43,915 nucleotides of DNA from Bauldia sp. (GTDB lineage: Bacteria; Pseudomonadota; Alphaproteobacteria; Rhizobiales; Kaistiaceae): assembly GCF_020442045.1 (NCBI RefSeq), contig NZ_JAGRLA010000164.1, forward strand, positions 1 to 43,915, in the 5' to 3' direction. The notes under the pieces were generated by a model. The model was not told the origin of the DNA. It saw only the letters and a list, made by a program, of their open reading frames with translations, and did not search any database. Each line of letters begins with the position of its first letter. Position 1 is the stretch's first letter. Below, piece by piece: positions 16,243 to 25,564 of this stretch. Made by a program: the position numbers and the translations under genes.

Positions 16243-17535
16243 ATGAGCCTCGCCGCGGTGATCATGTTCGCGCTGTTCCTCGGCGCCTGCGGCATCGGCG
16301 TCCCGATCGGCTTCTCCATGATCGCCTCGGGACTGGTCTATCTGCTGCTCGTCGGCGGCGACCTCGGCCTCGTCGCCGCCCAGGGCGTCCATGGCCTGTT
16401 CAAGTCGTTCATCCTGCTGGCCGTGCCGCTCTTCATCTTCGCGGCGGAGGTGATGACGGCGAGCAACATCTCCGACCGGCTGCTCCAGTTCGTGATGCTC
16501 GTCGTCGGCCGACTGCGCGGCGGGCTCGCCTATGTGAACATCGCGGTCAGCATCATCTTTGCCGGGATGAGCGGCAGCGCACTCGCCGACGCGGCCGGGC
16601 CCGGCAAGCTGATGATCGACATGATGACGCGGAACAACCGCTATCCGCGCGGTTTCGCCGGCGCCCTGACCGCCGCCTCGGCGACGATCGGGCCGATCAT
16701 CCCGCCATCGATCCCGATGGTGATCTACGGCGCCATCTCCGGGACCTCGATCGGAGCGCTGTTTCTCGGCGGCGTGCTGCCGGGCTTGCTCATGGGCCTC
16801 GCCCTTTCGATCCAGGTCTTCATCGTCTCGCGGCGGCGCGGCTTCCCGGTCGAGGATCCGGTCCCTCTCAACATGGTCCGGCGCACGACCTTCCGGGCGA
16901 TCCCGGCGCTGATGCTCCCGGCAATCCTGCTCGGTGGGATCTATTCCGGAGCCGTGACACCGACCGAAGCCGCGGCGGTTGCGGCAGCCTATGCGCTGCT
17001 GCTTGCCTTCGTCTATCGCGAGATGAACCCGCGGTCGCTCTACGCCTCGCTGCTCGGCTCGGCGCGGGCGACGGCGATCGTCGCGATCACCGTCATCGGC
17101 GCGCTGTTCATCAACTACGTCGTGGCGAGCGAGCGGATACCCGATGAACTCGGCAACTGGATCATCGGGCTCGGGCTCACTCCGGTCGCCTTCCTGCTTC
17201 TGGTCTCGGTCCTGTTCCTGATCCTCGGCGCGGTGCTCGACACGTTGCTGATGCTCCTGGTCATGGTGCCGATCCTGATGCCGTCGGTTCGCGCGCTCGA
17301 TGTCGATCCGGTGCATTTCGGCGTCGTTGTCGTGATCGACATGATGATCGGTTTGATCACACCGCCTTATGGCGAGTTGCTGTTCCTGATCAGCGGCGTG
17401 TCGCGGATTCCGCTGGCCGAGCTGATCAGGGAATCCTGGGCCTTCATCCTGACCCTCGTCATTGCCCTGCTGGTCATCGTGCTGTTCCCGGATATCGTCC
17501 TCTTCATCCCGCGATCGGCCGGATATGCGGGCTAG
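16243..17535 (+). CDS. TRAP transporter large permease (DctM family)
   Basis: A 430-residue polytopic protein of about 12 helices. Typical DctM segments include GVPIGFSMIASGLVYLL, FAGMSGSALADAAGPGKLMI, the hairpin region SATIGPIIPPSIPMVIYG, SGAVTPTEAAAVAAAYALL, and MIGLITPPYGELLFLISG near the C-terminus. It forms the sodium-driven transport channel with DctQ in the inner membrane. Gene length is normal and the reading frame is intact. It is the last gene of the gntR-dctPQM operon and converges on the debranching-enzyme gene, with only 2 nt between the stop codons. Confidence 0.92.
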   Translation: MSLAAVIMFALFLGACGIGVPIGFSMIASGLVYLLLVGGDLGLVAAQGVHGLFKSFILLAVPLFIFAAEVMTASNISDRLLQFVMLVVGRLRGGLAYVNIAVSIIFAGMSGSALADAAGPGKLMIDMMTRNNRYPRGFAGALTAASATIGPIIPPSIPMVIYGAISGTSIGALFLGGVLPGLLMGLALSIQVFIVSRRRGFPVEDPVPLNMVRRTTFRAIPALMLPAILLGGIYSGAVTPTEAAAVAAAYALLLAFVYREMNPRSLYASLLGSARATAIVAITVIGALFINYVVASERIPDELGNWIIGLGLTPVAFLLLVSVLFLILGAVLDTLLMLLVMVPILMPSVRALDVDPVHFGVVVVIDMMIGLITPPYGELLFLISGVSRIPLAELIRESWAFILTLVIALLVIVLFPDIVLFIPRSAGYAG

Positions 17536-17537
17536 AC

Positions 17538-19745
17538 CTAGAGGGTGACGTCGACCCGCGCATCGCCATCGCGGTTCAGGACGTTGACCGATACGTCGGT
17601 GCCATAGCGCCGCAGCAGGATGTCGAGCCGGCTGCCGCCGACAGCCAGCGACCTGATATTCACCTCGTCGATGAAGGGCGGCAGCCGGGGCTGGCGGAAA
17701 TGCACGGTGTTTTCGATGCAGTCGATCTCGATCCCGAGGCTTGCCTGCAGGAGAGCGAAGGGCGTGGCGCTGGCCCAGGCCTGCGGCGCGCAGGCCACCG
17801 GATAGAATGTCGGCCCCTTGCCGGCCACCCGCCTGAAACCGCAGAAAAGCTCAGGGAGACGGCGGAGGTCCATATAGGTCGCCGCGTCGAACATCCCGGC
17901 GAAGAGCCGCGACAGGTGGTCCTTGAAGCCGTGCCGCGCAAGGCCGAATCCGATCAGCGCGTTGTCATGGGGCCAGACCGATCCGTTGTGATAGGACATC
18001 GGGTTGTGGCGGGCCTCGGAATCGGCGATCGTCCGGATGCCCCATCCCGAGAAGAAGGTCTGGCTCATCAACTGGTCGGCAACCTGGCCGGCCCGCTCCT
18101 CCTCGACGATTCCGGTGAAGAGCAACTGGCCGGCGTTGGAAGAGCGTATGGCGCATGGCCGGCCCGTACCGTCGATCGCCATCGCATAGGTGCCGATATC
18201 CTCGCACCAGAAGGCGGTTTCGAACCGCGCCTTGAGGCGCTTGGCATCGCGAAGCAGTTCCCTGGCGCGCTGGCCATGCCCAAGGGCGGCGGCGATATTC
18301 GCGGCTTGGCGCCTGGCCGCGTAGACATATCCCTGCACCTCACAAAGGGCGATCGCGCCGGCCGCGTCGATGCCGTCCGCGTGGTAGGTGGAATCGGCGG
18401 AATCCTTCCAGCCCTGGTTGGCCAGCCCCTTGCTGTCGTCGCGGTGATAGACCGTGAAGCCGCTCCTGCCGCCCCGGGCATTGGCCTTGATCCAGGCGAG
18501 GGCGGCTTCGATATGCGGCCATAGCCTCGCGGCCGTGTCCAGGTCGCCGGTTCGCTCGAAATAGAGGCCGGCGAGGAGGACGAAGAGCGGCGTGCTGTCG
18601 ACCGATCCGTAATAGCGTGCGAACGGAACCTCGCCGAGACCGGCCATCTCGCCGAAACGGGCTTCGTGGAGGATCTTTCCCGGCTCGGCTTCGGCAGCGG
18701 GGTCGGTTTCGGTCGCCTGGGTCGCCGCCAGATAATCCAGGACGCCCCTGGCCATGGCGGGGTCGATCCACAGCATCTCCATTGCGGTGATGATGGCGTC
18801 GCGGCCGAATGCCGTGCTGAACCACGGAATGCCGGCATAGGGGTAGGGGCCGTATCCGGTGTCGGTGACCAGCATATGCAGGTCGGCGACCGACCGGCCG
18901 AGGACCTCGTTGAAGACCTCGTTCGATGTCTCGATCGAGGCTCCGCGACCCATCGCTGCGCGAAGCGCCCGGCGCGCCTCGCGCATCGATCCCGAGAACC
19001 AGCGGGTTCGCGGATCCTCGCGGACCTCACCCTCCTCGCAATAGACGAGGCTGAAGACGGACGTCCGTTCGCCGGGCCGCAGTTCGAGGTCGAAGACGAC
19101 GTGCCGGGCATCGATCCGCGACGGCGCCGGGTCGAAGCGCATCGAGGTGTGCCGGGCAACGCGGTCGAGGCCGAGATATCCGAAGACCACCCGGTCCGGC
19201 CCGACCTCGACATCGGTGCTGCCGCGTGCCTGCCGCTCATGGCCGCGAATCTCGAAGATGTCGGCGAAATCGGCGGCGAAGAGAAGCGCAAGGCGCAGGC
19301 GCTGGGTATTGCCGCCGAAATTGTGGACGCCAAGCCGTTCGTGACAGCCGGCGTTCCAGAGGAATTTGGAGCGGATGATGTGGATCGTGTCCTTCGGCAG
19401 GACAAGCGTGTTGCCGTCGAAGAAATCCGGGTTGGTGAGGTCGGCGGTCATCAACGCATTGTTGTCGAGGACCGTCGAACTGAGGAGCAGCGGCCGGCGA
19501 CCATTGATGACGAGGCGCAGTTCGGAGAGATAGCGGGTATCGCGATGGAACAGTCCCTCCGGACTGCCATTGGCGGAGAGAATGTTGCCGTAGTGGTCGA
19601 AAACGCCGAAGGTATCGCCATGTTTCAGCGTCCTCGGCCGCCTTTCCTGGATCGAGGACGTCGCGGGAATGTAAAACTGAAGTGCCGGCTCCACCTCGCT
19701 GTCGGCCCACTCTTCCGCGGGATCGCCGGCTACCGGTTGCGTCAT
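17538..19745 (-). CDS. Amylo-alpha-1,6-glucosidase-like protein (glycogen debranching N-terminal plus glycosidase domain)
   Basis: A 735-residue protein of two parts. The N-terminal beta-rich domain (about 30-270) has KHGDTFGVFDHYGNI, GLFHRDTRYLSELRL and DIFEIRGHERQARG, typical of the N-terminal domain of bacterial debranching-like enzymes. The C-terminal six-hairpin (alpha/alpha)6 barrel shows GIPWFSTAFGRDAIITAMEML, YYGSVDSTPLFVLL, DSKGLANQGWKDSADS and NPMSYHNGSVWPHDNALI. The acidic residues in FGRD and in the QGWKDS segment are candidate catalytic residues. It probably trims alpha-glucan or oligosaccharide side chains. It lies 59 nt downstream of a GT4 glycosyltransferase in the same orientation, a pairing seen in alphaproteobacteria, and may be cytosolic since no signal peptide is visible. 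Confidence 0.82.
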   Translation of the reverse strand: MTQPVAGDPAEEWADSEVEPALQFYIPATSSIQERRPRTLKHGDTFGVFDHYGNILSANGSPEGLFHRDTRYLSELRLVINGRRPLLLSSTVLDNNALMTADLTNPDFFDGNTLVLPKDTIHIIRSKFLWNAGCHERLGVHNFGGNTQRLRLALLFAADFADIFEIRGHERQARGSTDVEVGPDRVVFGYLGLDRVARHTSMRFDPAPSRIDARHVVFDLELRPGERTSVFSLVYCEEGEVREDPRTRWFSGSMREARRALRAAMGRGASIETSNEVFNEVLGRSVADLHMLVTDTGYGPYPYAGIPWFSTAFGRDAIITAMEMLWIDPAMARGVLDYLAATQATETDPAAEAEPGKILHEARFGEMAGLGEVPFARYYGSVDSTPLFVLLAGLYFERTGDLDTAARLWPHIEAALAWIKANARGGRSGFTVYHRDDSKGLANQGWKDSADSTYHADGIDAAGAIALCEVQGYVYAARRQAANIAAALGHGQRARELLRDAKRLKARFETAFWCEDIGTYAMAIDGTGRPCAIRSSNAGQLLFTGIVEEERAGQVADQLMSQTFFSGWGIRTIADSEARHNPMSYHNGSVWPHDNALIGFGLARHGFKDHLSRLFAGMFDAATYMDLRRLPELFCGFRRVAGKGPTFYPVACAPQAWASATPFALLQASLGIEIDCIENTVHFRQPRLPPFIDEVNIRSLAVGGSRLDILLRRYGTDVSVNVLNRDGDARVDVTL

Positions 19746-19804
19746 CCGACCATGGCTTTCATCTCCGCCGCGGGTGGCGGCAGCCCGATTCCCGTTGTCC
19801 TTGG

Positions 19805-20878
19805 CTATGCCGCATGCAACGACAGCAATGCCTGGGCGGGTAGCTTTCCGCCACCACGCTCCTCGGTCAATGCCTCGTAGACCTTGAGATAGTCGGTCGC
19901 CATCCGCGCCGCGGTGAATCGCTTCTCAAAGCGCCGCCGCACCAGGTGTCGATCGAGCGAAGCGGTCATGGCAACGGCATCGACGGCGGATTCGATATCG
20001 TCGACGATGAAGCCGGTGATCCCGTCGTCGATCACCTCGGGAACCGATCCGCAGGGCCAGCCGATAACCGGTGTGCCGCAGGCCATCGATTCGATCATGA
20101 CGAGGCCGAAGGGCTCTGGCCAGTCGATCGGGAAGAGCATCGCGGCCGCCCGGCCGAGGAAGTCCTGCTTCCGGTCCTCGCCGATTTCCCCGATGAAGTC
20201 GACATGCGGCTGGTCGAGCAGCGGCGCGATGGTGGTTTCGAAATAAGGTCGATCCCCGACGCCGATCTTTGCCGCGATCTTCAGCGGAATGCCGGCCTGT
20301 TTCGCGATCTCGATCGCCCGGTCGACACCTTTCTCGGGCGATATCCGGCCGAGGAAGGCGAGGTAGCCGCCGTCACCGGAGCCGAGCCGGTAAAGCGACT
20401 TCGGGATGCCGTGATGGACCGTCGCTACCCAGTTCGCGTCGACGCCCCGTCGCTGCCCGTCCGATATCGAGACCAGGGGCATCTCGTCGAATTCGGCGAA
20501 GAGCGGCGGATAGTCCGGCAGGTCCATCCGCCCGTGCATGGTCGTCACCGAGGGGCGGGCCATGGCGCGAACGAGTGGATAATGCAGATTGTCGATATGG
20601 AAATGCAGGATATCGAACCCGGCGGCACGGCGGCGAACCCGCTCGAGCATGACCATGTAATGGGGAATCGGGTCCTCGACCTCGGGATCGAGGCGAAGGG
20701 CGGCCGGGCTGCAGGAGACAAGCTCGGCCATGGTTTCCGAATCGCCACTCGCGAAGAGGACGATGTCGTGGCCGAGCCGCACCAGCTCCTCGGTGAGGTA
20801 GGAGACGATCCGCTCCGTCCCCCCGTAGAGCTTCGGCGGGACGCTTTCGAACAGAGGCGCTATCTGGGCTATCCGCAT
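19805..20878 (-). CDS. Glycosyltransferase family 4 protein
   Basis: A 357-residue GT-B glycosyltransferase. The N-terminal domain has MRIAQIAPLFESVPPKLYGG with a glycine-rich acceptor loop. The C-terminal nucleotide-sugar domain has FLGRISPEKGVDRAIEIA and the E-x7-E region EPFGLVMIESMACGTPVIG, where the two glutamates contact the donor sugar. The frame is open up to 21133, but ATG 20878 begins exactly at the family's N-terminal strand, so the upstream part is not counted. It should transfer a hexose from a nucleotide donor in the cytoplasm. Together with the downstream debranching-like glycosidase it may make or remodel a storage or compatible-solute glycan. Confidence 0.85.
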   Translation of the reverse strand: MRIAQIAPLFESVPPKLYGGTERIVSYLTEELVRLGHDIVLFASGDSETMAELVSCSPAALRLDPEVEDPIPHYMVMLERVRRRAAGFDILHFHIDNLHYPLVRAMARPSVTTMHGRMDLPDYPPLFAEFDEMPLVSISDGQRRGVDANWVATVHHGIPKSLYRLGSGDGGYLAFLGRISPEKGVDRAIEIAKQAGIPLKIAAKIGVGDRPYFETTIAPLLDQPHVDFIGEIGEDRKQDFLGRAAAMLFPIDWPEPFGLVMIESMACGTPVIGWPCGSVPEVIDDGITGFIVDDIESAVDAVAMTASLDRHLVRRRFEKRFTAARMATDYLKVYEALTEERGGGKLPAQALLSLHAA

Positions 20879-21169
20879 CGTTTCCAGGCCATCCTGCGGC
20901 CCGAGCGTGAGGACGTGAAAGGAAATCCTGCCAGGAGTGATTTCGACTGGCGTCAAATGGACCACGATGTCGCCATCGATATCATTGATCCTCCTCAATA
21001 TGGCGAGACTGCGCCGTCCCGGAGTGTCCTCCTCTGGGTCACGGGCGTCCGGGCGTCCGGCCGTCCGGATGCGGATCGGGATGAAGCGTGAGCGATGGTG
21101 AACTTGCCAACGGCGGCATGTCCGTGACATCAACCCCGATCCAGTGGTTTGTGGTCAGGTGATTGCCGG

Positions 21170-23968
21170 ATGAAACGGTGGCTTATCCGCATTGTCGTGA
21201 TTCTGGCGGTCGTCGAGGTTGTGTATCTCGCCGCGATCAACGTGGTCCTCAACCTGCCGGCGACCCAGGCCTATCTCAACCAGATGCGTCCCGAGCGCAT
21301 CACCTATCACTGGGAGCGCGCGTGGAGCTGGATTCCGTTCCGTGTCCATGCCACCGGCCTCGTCCTCAACGGACAGTCCTGGGCCCAGCAGTTCGAGCTG
21401 TCGGCGCCGTCGGCTTCCCTGTCCTTCGGCATCCTGCCGCTCTTCGCCAAGACGATCCATCTCTACGACGTGGTCTCGGCCGACGTCTCGCTTCGCTTCC
21501 GCCCGCGACCGAACCCGGACCTCGACGACACGGCGCTCCGCCCCTTCTATCCGACCATCGAGGGGCGCGATCCGAATTCTCCGGCGGAACCCGTACCGTC
21601 CCAGACGCCCGGCTGGAAGCTGGTCTACGATCTCGCCCGCATTGACGGCGACAACAACGACGTCTGGCTCGGTCCGGTGCGGATGACGCTCGCCGGTGAG
21701 GCGACCGCCTCGGTCGCCAAGCAGAATCTCAACGGTCCCCTCGAGGTTAATGACGGCTCGGCCGATGTCGCCATCAAGACTCTGACCATCGCCGGCAGGA
21801 CAGTCACCGAGACCGGGTCGATCAAGGGCACCTTCAACGTCGCCAGCTACCTGCCGCAGGACAACCGCGGCTTCAAGTTGCTCGCCTTCCTGTCGCTCGA
21901 TGCCGATATCGACCTGCCGGTCGACGACCTCGCCTTCCTCGACATTCTCCTCAAGAGGGTCAGCGGCCTCAATCTCGGCGGCAAGGGGGGCGTCAAGGGC
22001 CATGTCGCCTTCTCCAAAGGCGACCTCAGGCCGGGTACCGACGTGGAGATCGCCGCCGGGCAGGTGAAGGTCGATCTCGCGCCTTACTCGGTCGACGGCG
22101 ACGGCACCGTCACGGCGAAGGTCGACGAAGCAACCGCCGATACGCTCAATGCCAATTTCCGTTTCAGCAAGCTCAGTGCCTACCGGCAGCCGGAGAATGA
22201 AACGCTTTTCACCGGAACCGATCTCGCCATCGAGGTCGATCGCACCACGCGGCTGCTGCCCGGCGCCATCAAGGAGAAGGTGCCGCGCCGGGTCGCCATG
22301 ACCATTCCCAAGGTCTCGGTCCCCGACATCAGCGTCTATCAGCGCTATGTCCCGGACAAGTGGCACGCGCAGGTGCTCGGCGGCAGCGGCTCCCTCGATG
22401 GCCATGCCGAGTTCGCCGCGGCAAGCCTGGATTTCGACCTGACGCTCCATTCGGAGGACGCCGAGGTGAAGCTCCGGGAGGATTCCTTCGAGACCGGCCT
22501 CGATTTCGTCATCAAGGCCAAGGGCGAGACCGATGACCAGATTGCCAGGGTCGATATCACCGGCAGCCACCTCGACCTCGACGATTCCCGGATCAAGGTC
22601 AAGGAGAGCAAGGATTCCGCCCCCTGGCAGACCCATCTCGCGATCATCGAGGGCGTGGCGCGCTTCGATCTGCCCGACCAATCCGACGCCGGCGAGGGCT
22701 TTGTCGGCTTCTGGAGCCTCTTCCACGACCGGGACCTCAAGGCGATGCTGGCGAGCGTCGACGGCGAGCTCAAGGCAACCCTGTCGGTCTCCGACCTCAA
22801 CTGGGTCAATCAGTTCTTCAAGAACCCCTATTCGCTGGCGATCTACAATTCGGCCGAGGTCTCGGCGGACGTGAAGGTCCAGTCTGGATTCCTCGTCGAG
22901 GGATCGTCGGTGAAGATGCCGACCACGGATTTCCGTGTCGAGATCCTCGACTATGTGGCGACCGGCGACGGCGGCTTCGACATCGTCGTCGAGAAGGGCG
23001 GCGAGGATCCCGATATGCGGCTCGACGCCAATCTCTCCAAGGCGTCGTTCCGGCTGCAGGACGAAAAGGCCGCGGTGGTCGACGACATGACGCTCGCGGT
23101 CGTCGCCACCGCCAAGGGCGTCTCGCTGAAGGACGGCGGATCGGTCAAGTCCGTCGAGATGAATGTCCCGTCGGCCAGGATCACCGATATGGCCGCCTAT
23201 AACGCCTACCTGCCGAAGAGCTCCCCGGTGCGGATTCTCGGCGGCACCGCCGACCTTTCGGCGAAGCTCGACATGAGCGAGGAGAGCGCCACCGGATTCG
23301 TCAAGATGAAGACCTCGCGGGTCGAGGCGGATGTCGGGGGCGACCGCATCTCGGGCGTCATCGCGCTCGACGTGCCGATCGGCGGTGGCTCGGCCAAGGA
23401 CAAGACCTTCATTATCAGCGGTTCTTCGCTTGCCCTCAGCGCCGTCCGCGTCGTCGGCGGGCTGGCGACCAACGACTGGAGCGGACGGGTCGATATCGGC
23501 AAGGGCAAGGTGGTCTGGAGGAAGCCGATGAACCTCGACATGACCGGCACCTTCCAGATGGCCGATGCCCGCCCGCTGGCAAGCTTCTTCGATTCGCATC
23601 GCAAGGAGCAGAAGTGGCTCGACCGGATCCTGAGCCTGAAGAACATCCGGGGCGACGCCACGATCAAGGTCGAGCCGAAGGAGATCGTGATCCCCTATGC
23701 CATGGCGAAGGCCGAGCCGGTCGAGGTCGGCGTCAAGGGCATCTTCGGCCCGGGTGTCAGGCAGGCGATGTTCTATGCCCGCTACGGGAATCTTTCGGGT
23801 ATTCTCGAAGTCGACGGCAGCGAGAAGCGCTTCGGGCTGTTCGGCGCCAAGCGGAAGTTTGACGACTACAGGCCGGGCGGTCCCCTGCCTGGCCTGAGTT
23901 CGCGCAGCGGCAACAACCGGGCGGAAACTCCGGCCAAGAAGCCTTTTTCAATCTTCAAGCGGCGCTGA
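21170..23968 (+). CDS. Large AsmA-like envelope protein with internal repeats
   Basis: A 932-residue protein with one N-terminal hydrophobic helix (about 4-28) and then a very long beta-rich, mostly polar region expected in the periplasm. The alternation of short strands, the absence of enzyme motifs, and Asp/Gly-rich turns resemble AsmA/TamB-like proteins that carry lipids between membranes. I see internal repeats: VPDISVYQRYVPDKW..LGGSG at about 384-408 and ITDMAAYNAYLPKSS..LGGTA at about 671-694, with a weaker copy near 540-600 (DLNWVNQFFKNPYSLAIYNSA). The C-terminal end is basic (FSIFKRR). The ATG at 21170 is chosen because the hydrophobic helix follows at once; a TTG at 21149 is possible. 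It is monocistronic, divergent from the glycosyltransferase. Confidence 0.6.
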   Translation: MKRWLIRIVVILAVVEVVYLAAINVVLNLPATQAYLNQMRPERITYHWERAWSWIPFRVHATGLVLNGQSWAQQFELSAPSASLSFGILPLFAKTIHLYDVVSADVSLRFRPRPNPDLDDTALRPFYPTIEGRDPNSPAEPVPSQTPGWKLVYDLARIDGDNNDVWLGPVRMTLAGEATASVAKQNLNGPLEVNDGSADVAIKTLTIAGRTVTETGSIKGTFNVASYLPQDNRGFKLLAFLSLDADIDLPVDDLAFLDILLKRVSGLNLGGKGGVKGHVAFSKGDLRPGTDVEIAAGQVKVDLAPYSVDGDGTVTAKVDEATADTLNANFRFSKLSAYRQPENETLFTGTDLAIEVDRTTRLLPGAIKEKVPRRVAMTIPKVSVPDISVYQRYVPDKWHAQVLGGSGSLDGHAEFAAASLDFDLTLHSEDAEVKLREDSFETGLDFVIKAKGETDDQIARVDITGSHLDLDDSRIKVKESKDSAPWQTHLAIIEGVARFDLPDQSDAGEGFVGFWSLFHDRDLKAMLASVDGELKATLSVSDLNWVNQFFKNPYSLAIYNSAEVSADVKVQSGFLVEGSSVKMPTTDFRVEILDYVATGDGGFDIVVEKGGEDPDMRLDANLSKASFRLQDEKAAVVDDMTLAVVATAKGVSLKDGGSVKSVEMNVPSARITDMAAYNAYLPKSSPVRILGGTADLSAKLDMSEESATGFVKMKTSRVEADVGGDRISGVIALDVPIGGGSAKDKTFIISGSSLALSAVRVVGGLATNDWSGRVDIGKGKVVWRKPMNLDMTGTFQMADARPLASFFDSHRKEQKWLDRILSLKNIRGDATIKVEPKEIVIPYAMAKAEPVEVGVKGIFGPGVRQAMFYARYGNLSGILEVDGSEKRFGLFGAKRKFDDYRPGGPLPGLSSRSGNNRAETPAKKPFSIFKRR

Positions 23969-24039
23969 CCATCTTCGCGGTCGCCACCGACGGCGACGGT
24001 GTTGCGGGTGATGCCGGCAAACAGGGAAGAAGACGACAG

Positions 24040-25023
24040 ATGGACTACAGGCCATTCGGCAGCACCGGCGTCCAGGTCTCGCAACTGTGCTTCGGCACCA
24101 TGTCATTCGGCGGCGACGCCGACGAAGCCGAGTCCGGCCGGCTCTACGCGGCGTGCCGGAATCGCGGCATCAATTTCTTCGACACCGCGGATGCCTATTC
24201 GATGGGGCGTTCAGAGGAGATACTCGGCCGGCTGATCGCGGGAGAGCGGGACAACCTGATCATCTCCTCGAAATGCTTCAACCCGATGAGCGACGACATC
24301 AACGGCGGCGGCGCCAATCGCCGGCATATCGCGACCGCGGTGGAGGCGAGTCTCAAGCGGCTGGGTACCGACCGCCTCGATATTCTCTTCATGCATCAAT
24401 GGGACGCGAGGGTGCCGCTCGAGGAGACCTTGCGGGCGCTCGAGAAGCTCTTCCGCGACGGCAAGGTGCTCTACCTCGGCGCCAGCAACTACGCTGCCTG
24501 GCAGGTCGCCAAGGGGCTCGGCATCTCGGAGCGCCGGGGCTGGCCGCGCTTCGACGTCCTCCAGCCGATGTACAACCTCGTCAAGCGCCAGGCGGAGGCC
24601 GAGATCCTACCACTGGCCCTGGCGGAGAAGCTTGCGGTCATGCCGTATAGCCCGCTCGGCGGCGGTCTCCTGACCGGCAAATATACAAGCGCCGATGGGG
24701 ACGCTTCCGGAAGCCGGCTCGTCACCGACCCCATGTACAAGAGCCGCTACCGGGAAGACTGGACGCGCGACGTCGCAGGCTCGTTCGCGAATTTTGCCCG
24801 CGAGCGGGGCTTTCATCCGGTCAGTCTCGCGGTCGCCTGGGTCGGCGCGCATCCCGCGATCACCTGTCCGATCATCGGGGCGCGCAGCGTCGAGCAGCTG
24901 GTGCCGTCGCTGGATTCGGTCGACGTCGACATGACGCCGGAGCTGCGGCGAGAGATTTCCGCCCTGTCACGGACGCCGCCTCCGGCGACCGACCGGCTCG
25001 ACGAGCAGCCCGACGAGGGCTAG
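24040..25023 (+). CDS. Aldo/keto reductase
   Basis: A 327-residue (alpha/beta)8 NADPH-dependent oxidoreductase. The catalytic tetrad is visible: Asp48 and Tyr53 in FFDTADAYSMG, Lys78 in IISSKC, and His119 in LFMHQWD. The family's cofactor-binding C-terminal segment CPIIGARSVEQL is intact, as is the SPLGGGLLTGKY loop. It reduces carbonyls of sugars or xenobiotics; the substrate is open. GGAAGAAGACGACAG precedes the ATG. Its stop codon shares the CTAG tetranucleotide with the stop of the converging rpiB gene, a 4-nt tail-to-tail overlap. Confidence 0.88.
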   Translation: MDYRPFGSTGVQVSQLCFGTMSFGGDADEAESGRLYAACRNRGINFFDTADAYSMGRSEEILGRLIAGERDNLIISSKCFNPMSDDINGGGANRRHIATAVEASLKRLGTDRLDILFMHQWDARVPLEETLRALEKLFRDGKVLYLGASNYAAWQVAKGLGISERRGWPRFDVLQPMYNLVKRQAEAEILPLALAEKLAVMPYSPLGGGLLTGKYTSADGDASGSRLVTDPMYKSRYREDWTRDVAGSFANFARERGFHPVSLAVAWVGAHPAITCPIIGARSVEQLVPSLDSVDVDMTPELRREISALSRTPPPATDRLDEQPDEG

Positions 25024-25529
25024 GTGCCGGCGGCCGCCTGCCTTTCCAGTTCGGCGAGCTTGTCGACCCGGCGGCGGAAATGTTCCTCGGTGCTGAAGTC
25101 GGACGCAAGGAAGGTGCGGATGACGTCGGCCGCGATCTGCGGTCCGATGATCCAGGCGCCGATGCACAGCGTGTTGACGTTGTCGTGCTCGACGGCCTGA
25201 CGCGCCACGAAGGTGTCGTGCGCGACCGCGGCGCGGATGCCCGGGATCTTGTTCGCGGCGATACAGGCGCCGGCGCCGGTGCCGCAGACGAGGATGACGC
25301 GTTCGACCGTGCCGTCGGTGAGCATCGCCACCGCCTTGCGGGTGACGTCGGGGAAGTCGACCGGCTCGGGCGAATTGGCGCCGACGTCGATCACCGTGTC
25401 GCAATATTCGGCGAGCAGATCGGCGACGAAGGCCTTGAGCGGATAGCCGGCATGGTCGTTGGCGAGGCAGACGGCGCCCCGCTTCGGAACGGCGATCGTG
25501 TTCGGCGATCGTGCTTCGTCATTGGTCAT
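25020..25529 (-). CDS. rpiB: RpiB/LacA/LacB family sugar-phosphate isomerase
   Basis: A 169-residue isomerase. The landmarks are NDHAGYPLK (Asp25, His26), VCGTGAGACIAANK (Cys82, the catalytic cysteine), GIRAAVAHDTFVAR (His104) and NVNTLCIGAWIIG. It interconverts ribose and ribulose 5-phosphate or a related aldose/ketose phosphate. D-erythrulose-4-phosphate isomerase of the rhizobial erythritol pathway is the same family and is an alternative, though no other erythritol genes are nearby. The ATG at 25529 has a GGAGGA ribosome site about 9 nt upstream. An in-frame start at 25568 would overlap the GNAT stop but lacks such a site. Confidence 0.82.
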   Translation of the reverse strand: MTNDEARSPNTIAVPKRGAVCLANDHAGYPLKAFVADLLAEYCDTVIDVGANSPEPVDFPDVTRKAVAMLTDGTVERVILVCGTGAGACIAANKIPGIRAAVAHDTFVARQAVEHDNVNTLCIGAWIIGPQIAADVIRTFLASDFSTEEHFRRRVDKLAELERQAAAGT

Positions 25530-25564
25530 GCCGGCGTTTCCTCCCCTTGCGGGCGCGTTGCCCG

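Noticed and set aside
21155..23599. An 814-codon open frame on the minus strand opposite the AsmA-like gene
   Set aside because: It is an antisense shadow caused by GC3 bias. Its product is Arg/Glu/Asp-rich without family motifs, while the plus strand encodes a coherent membrane-anchored protein.
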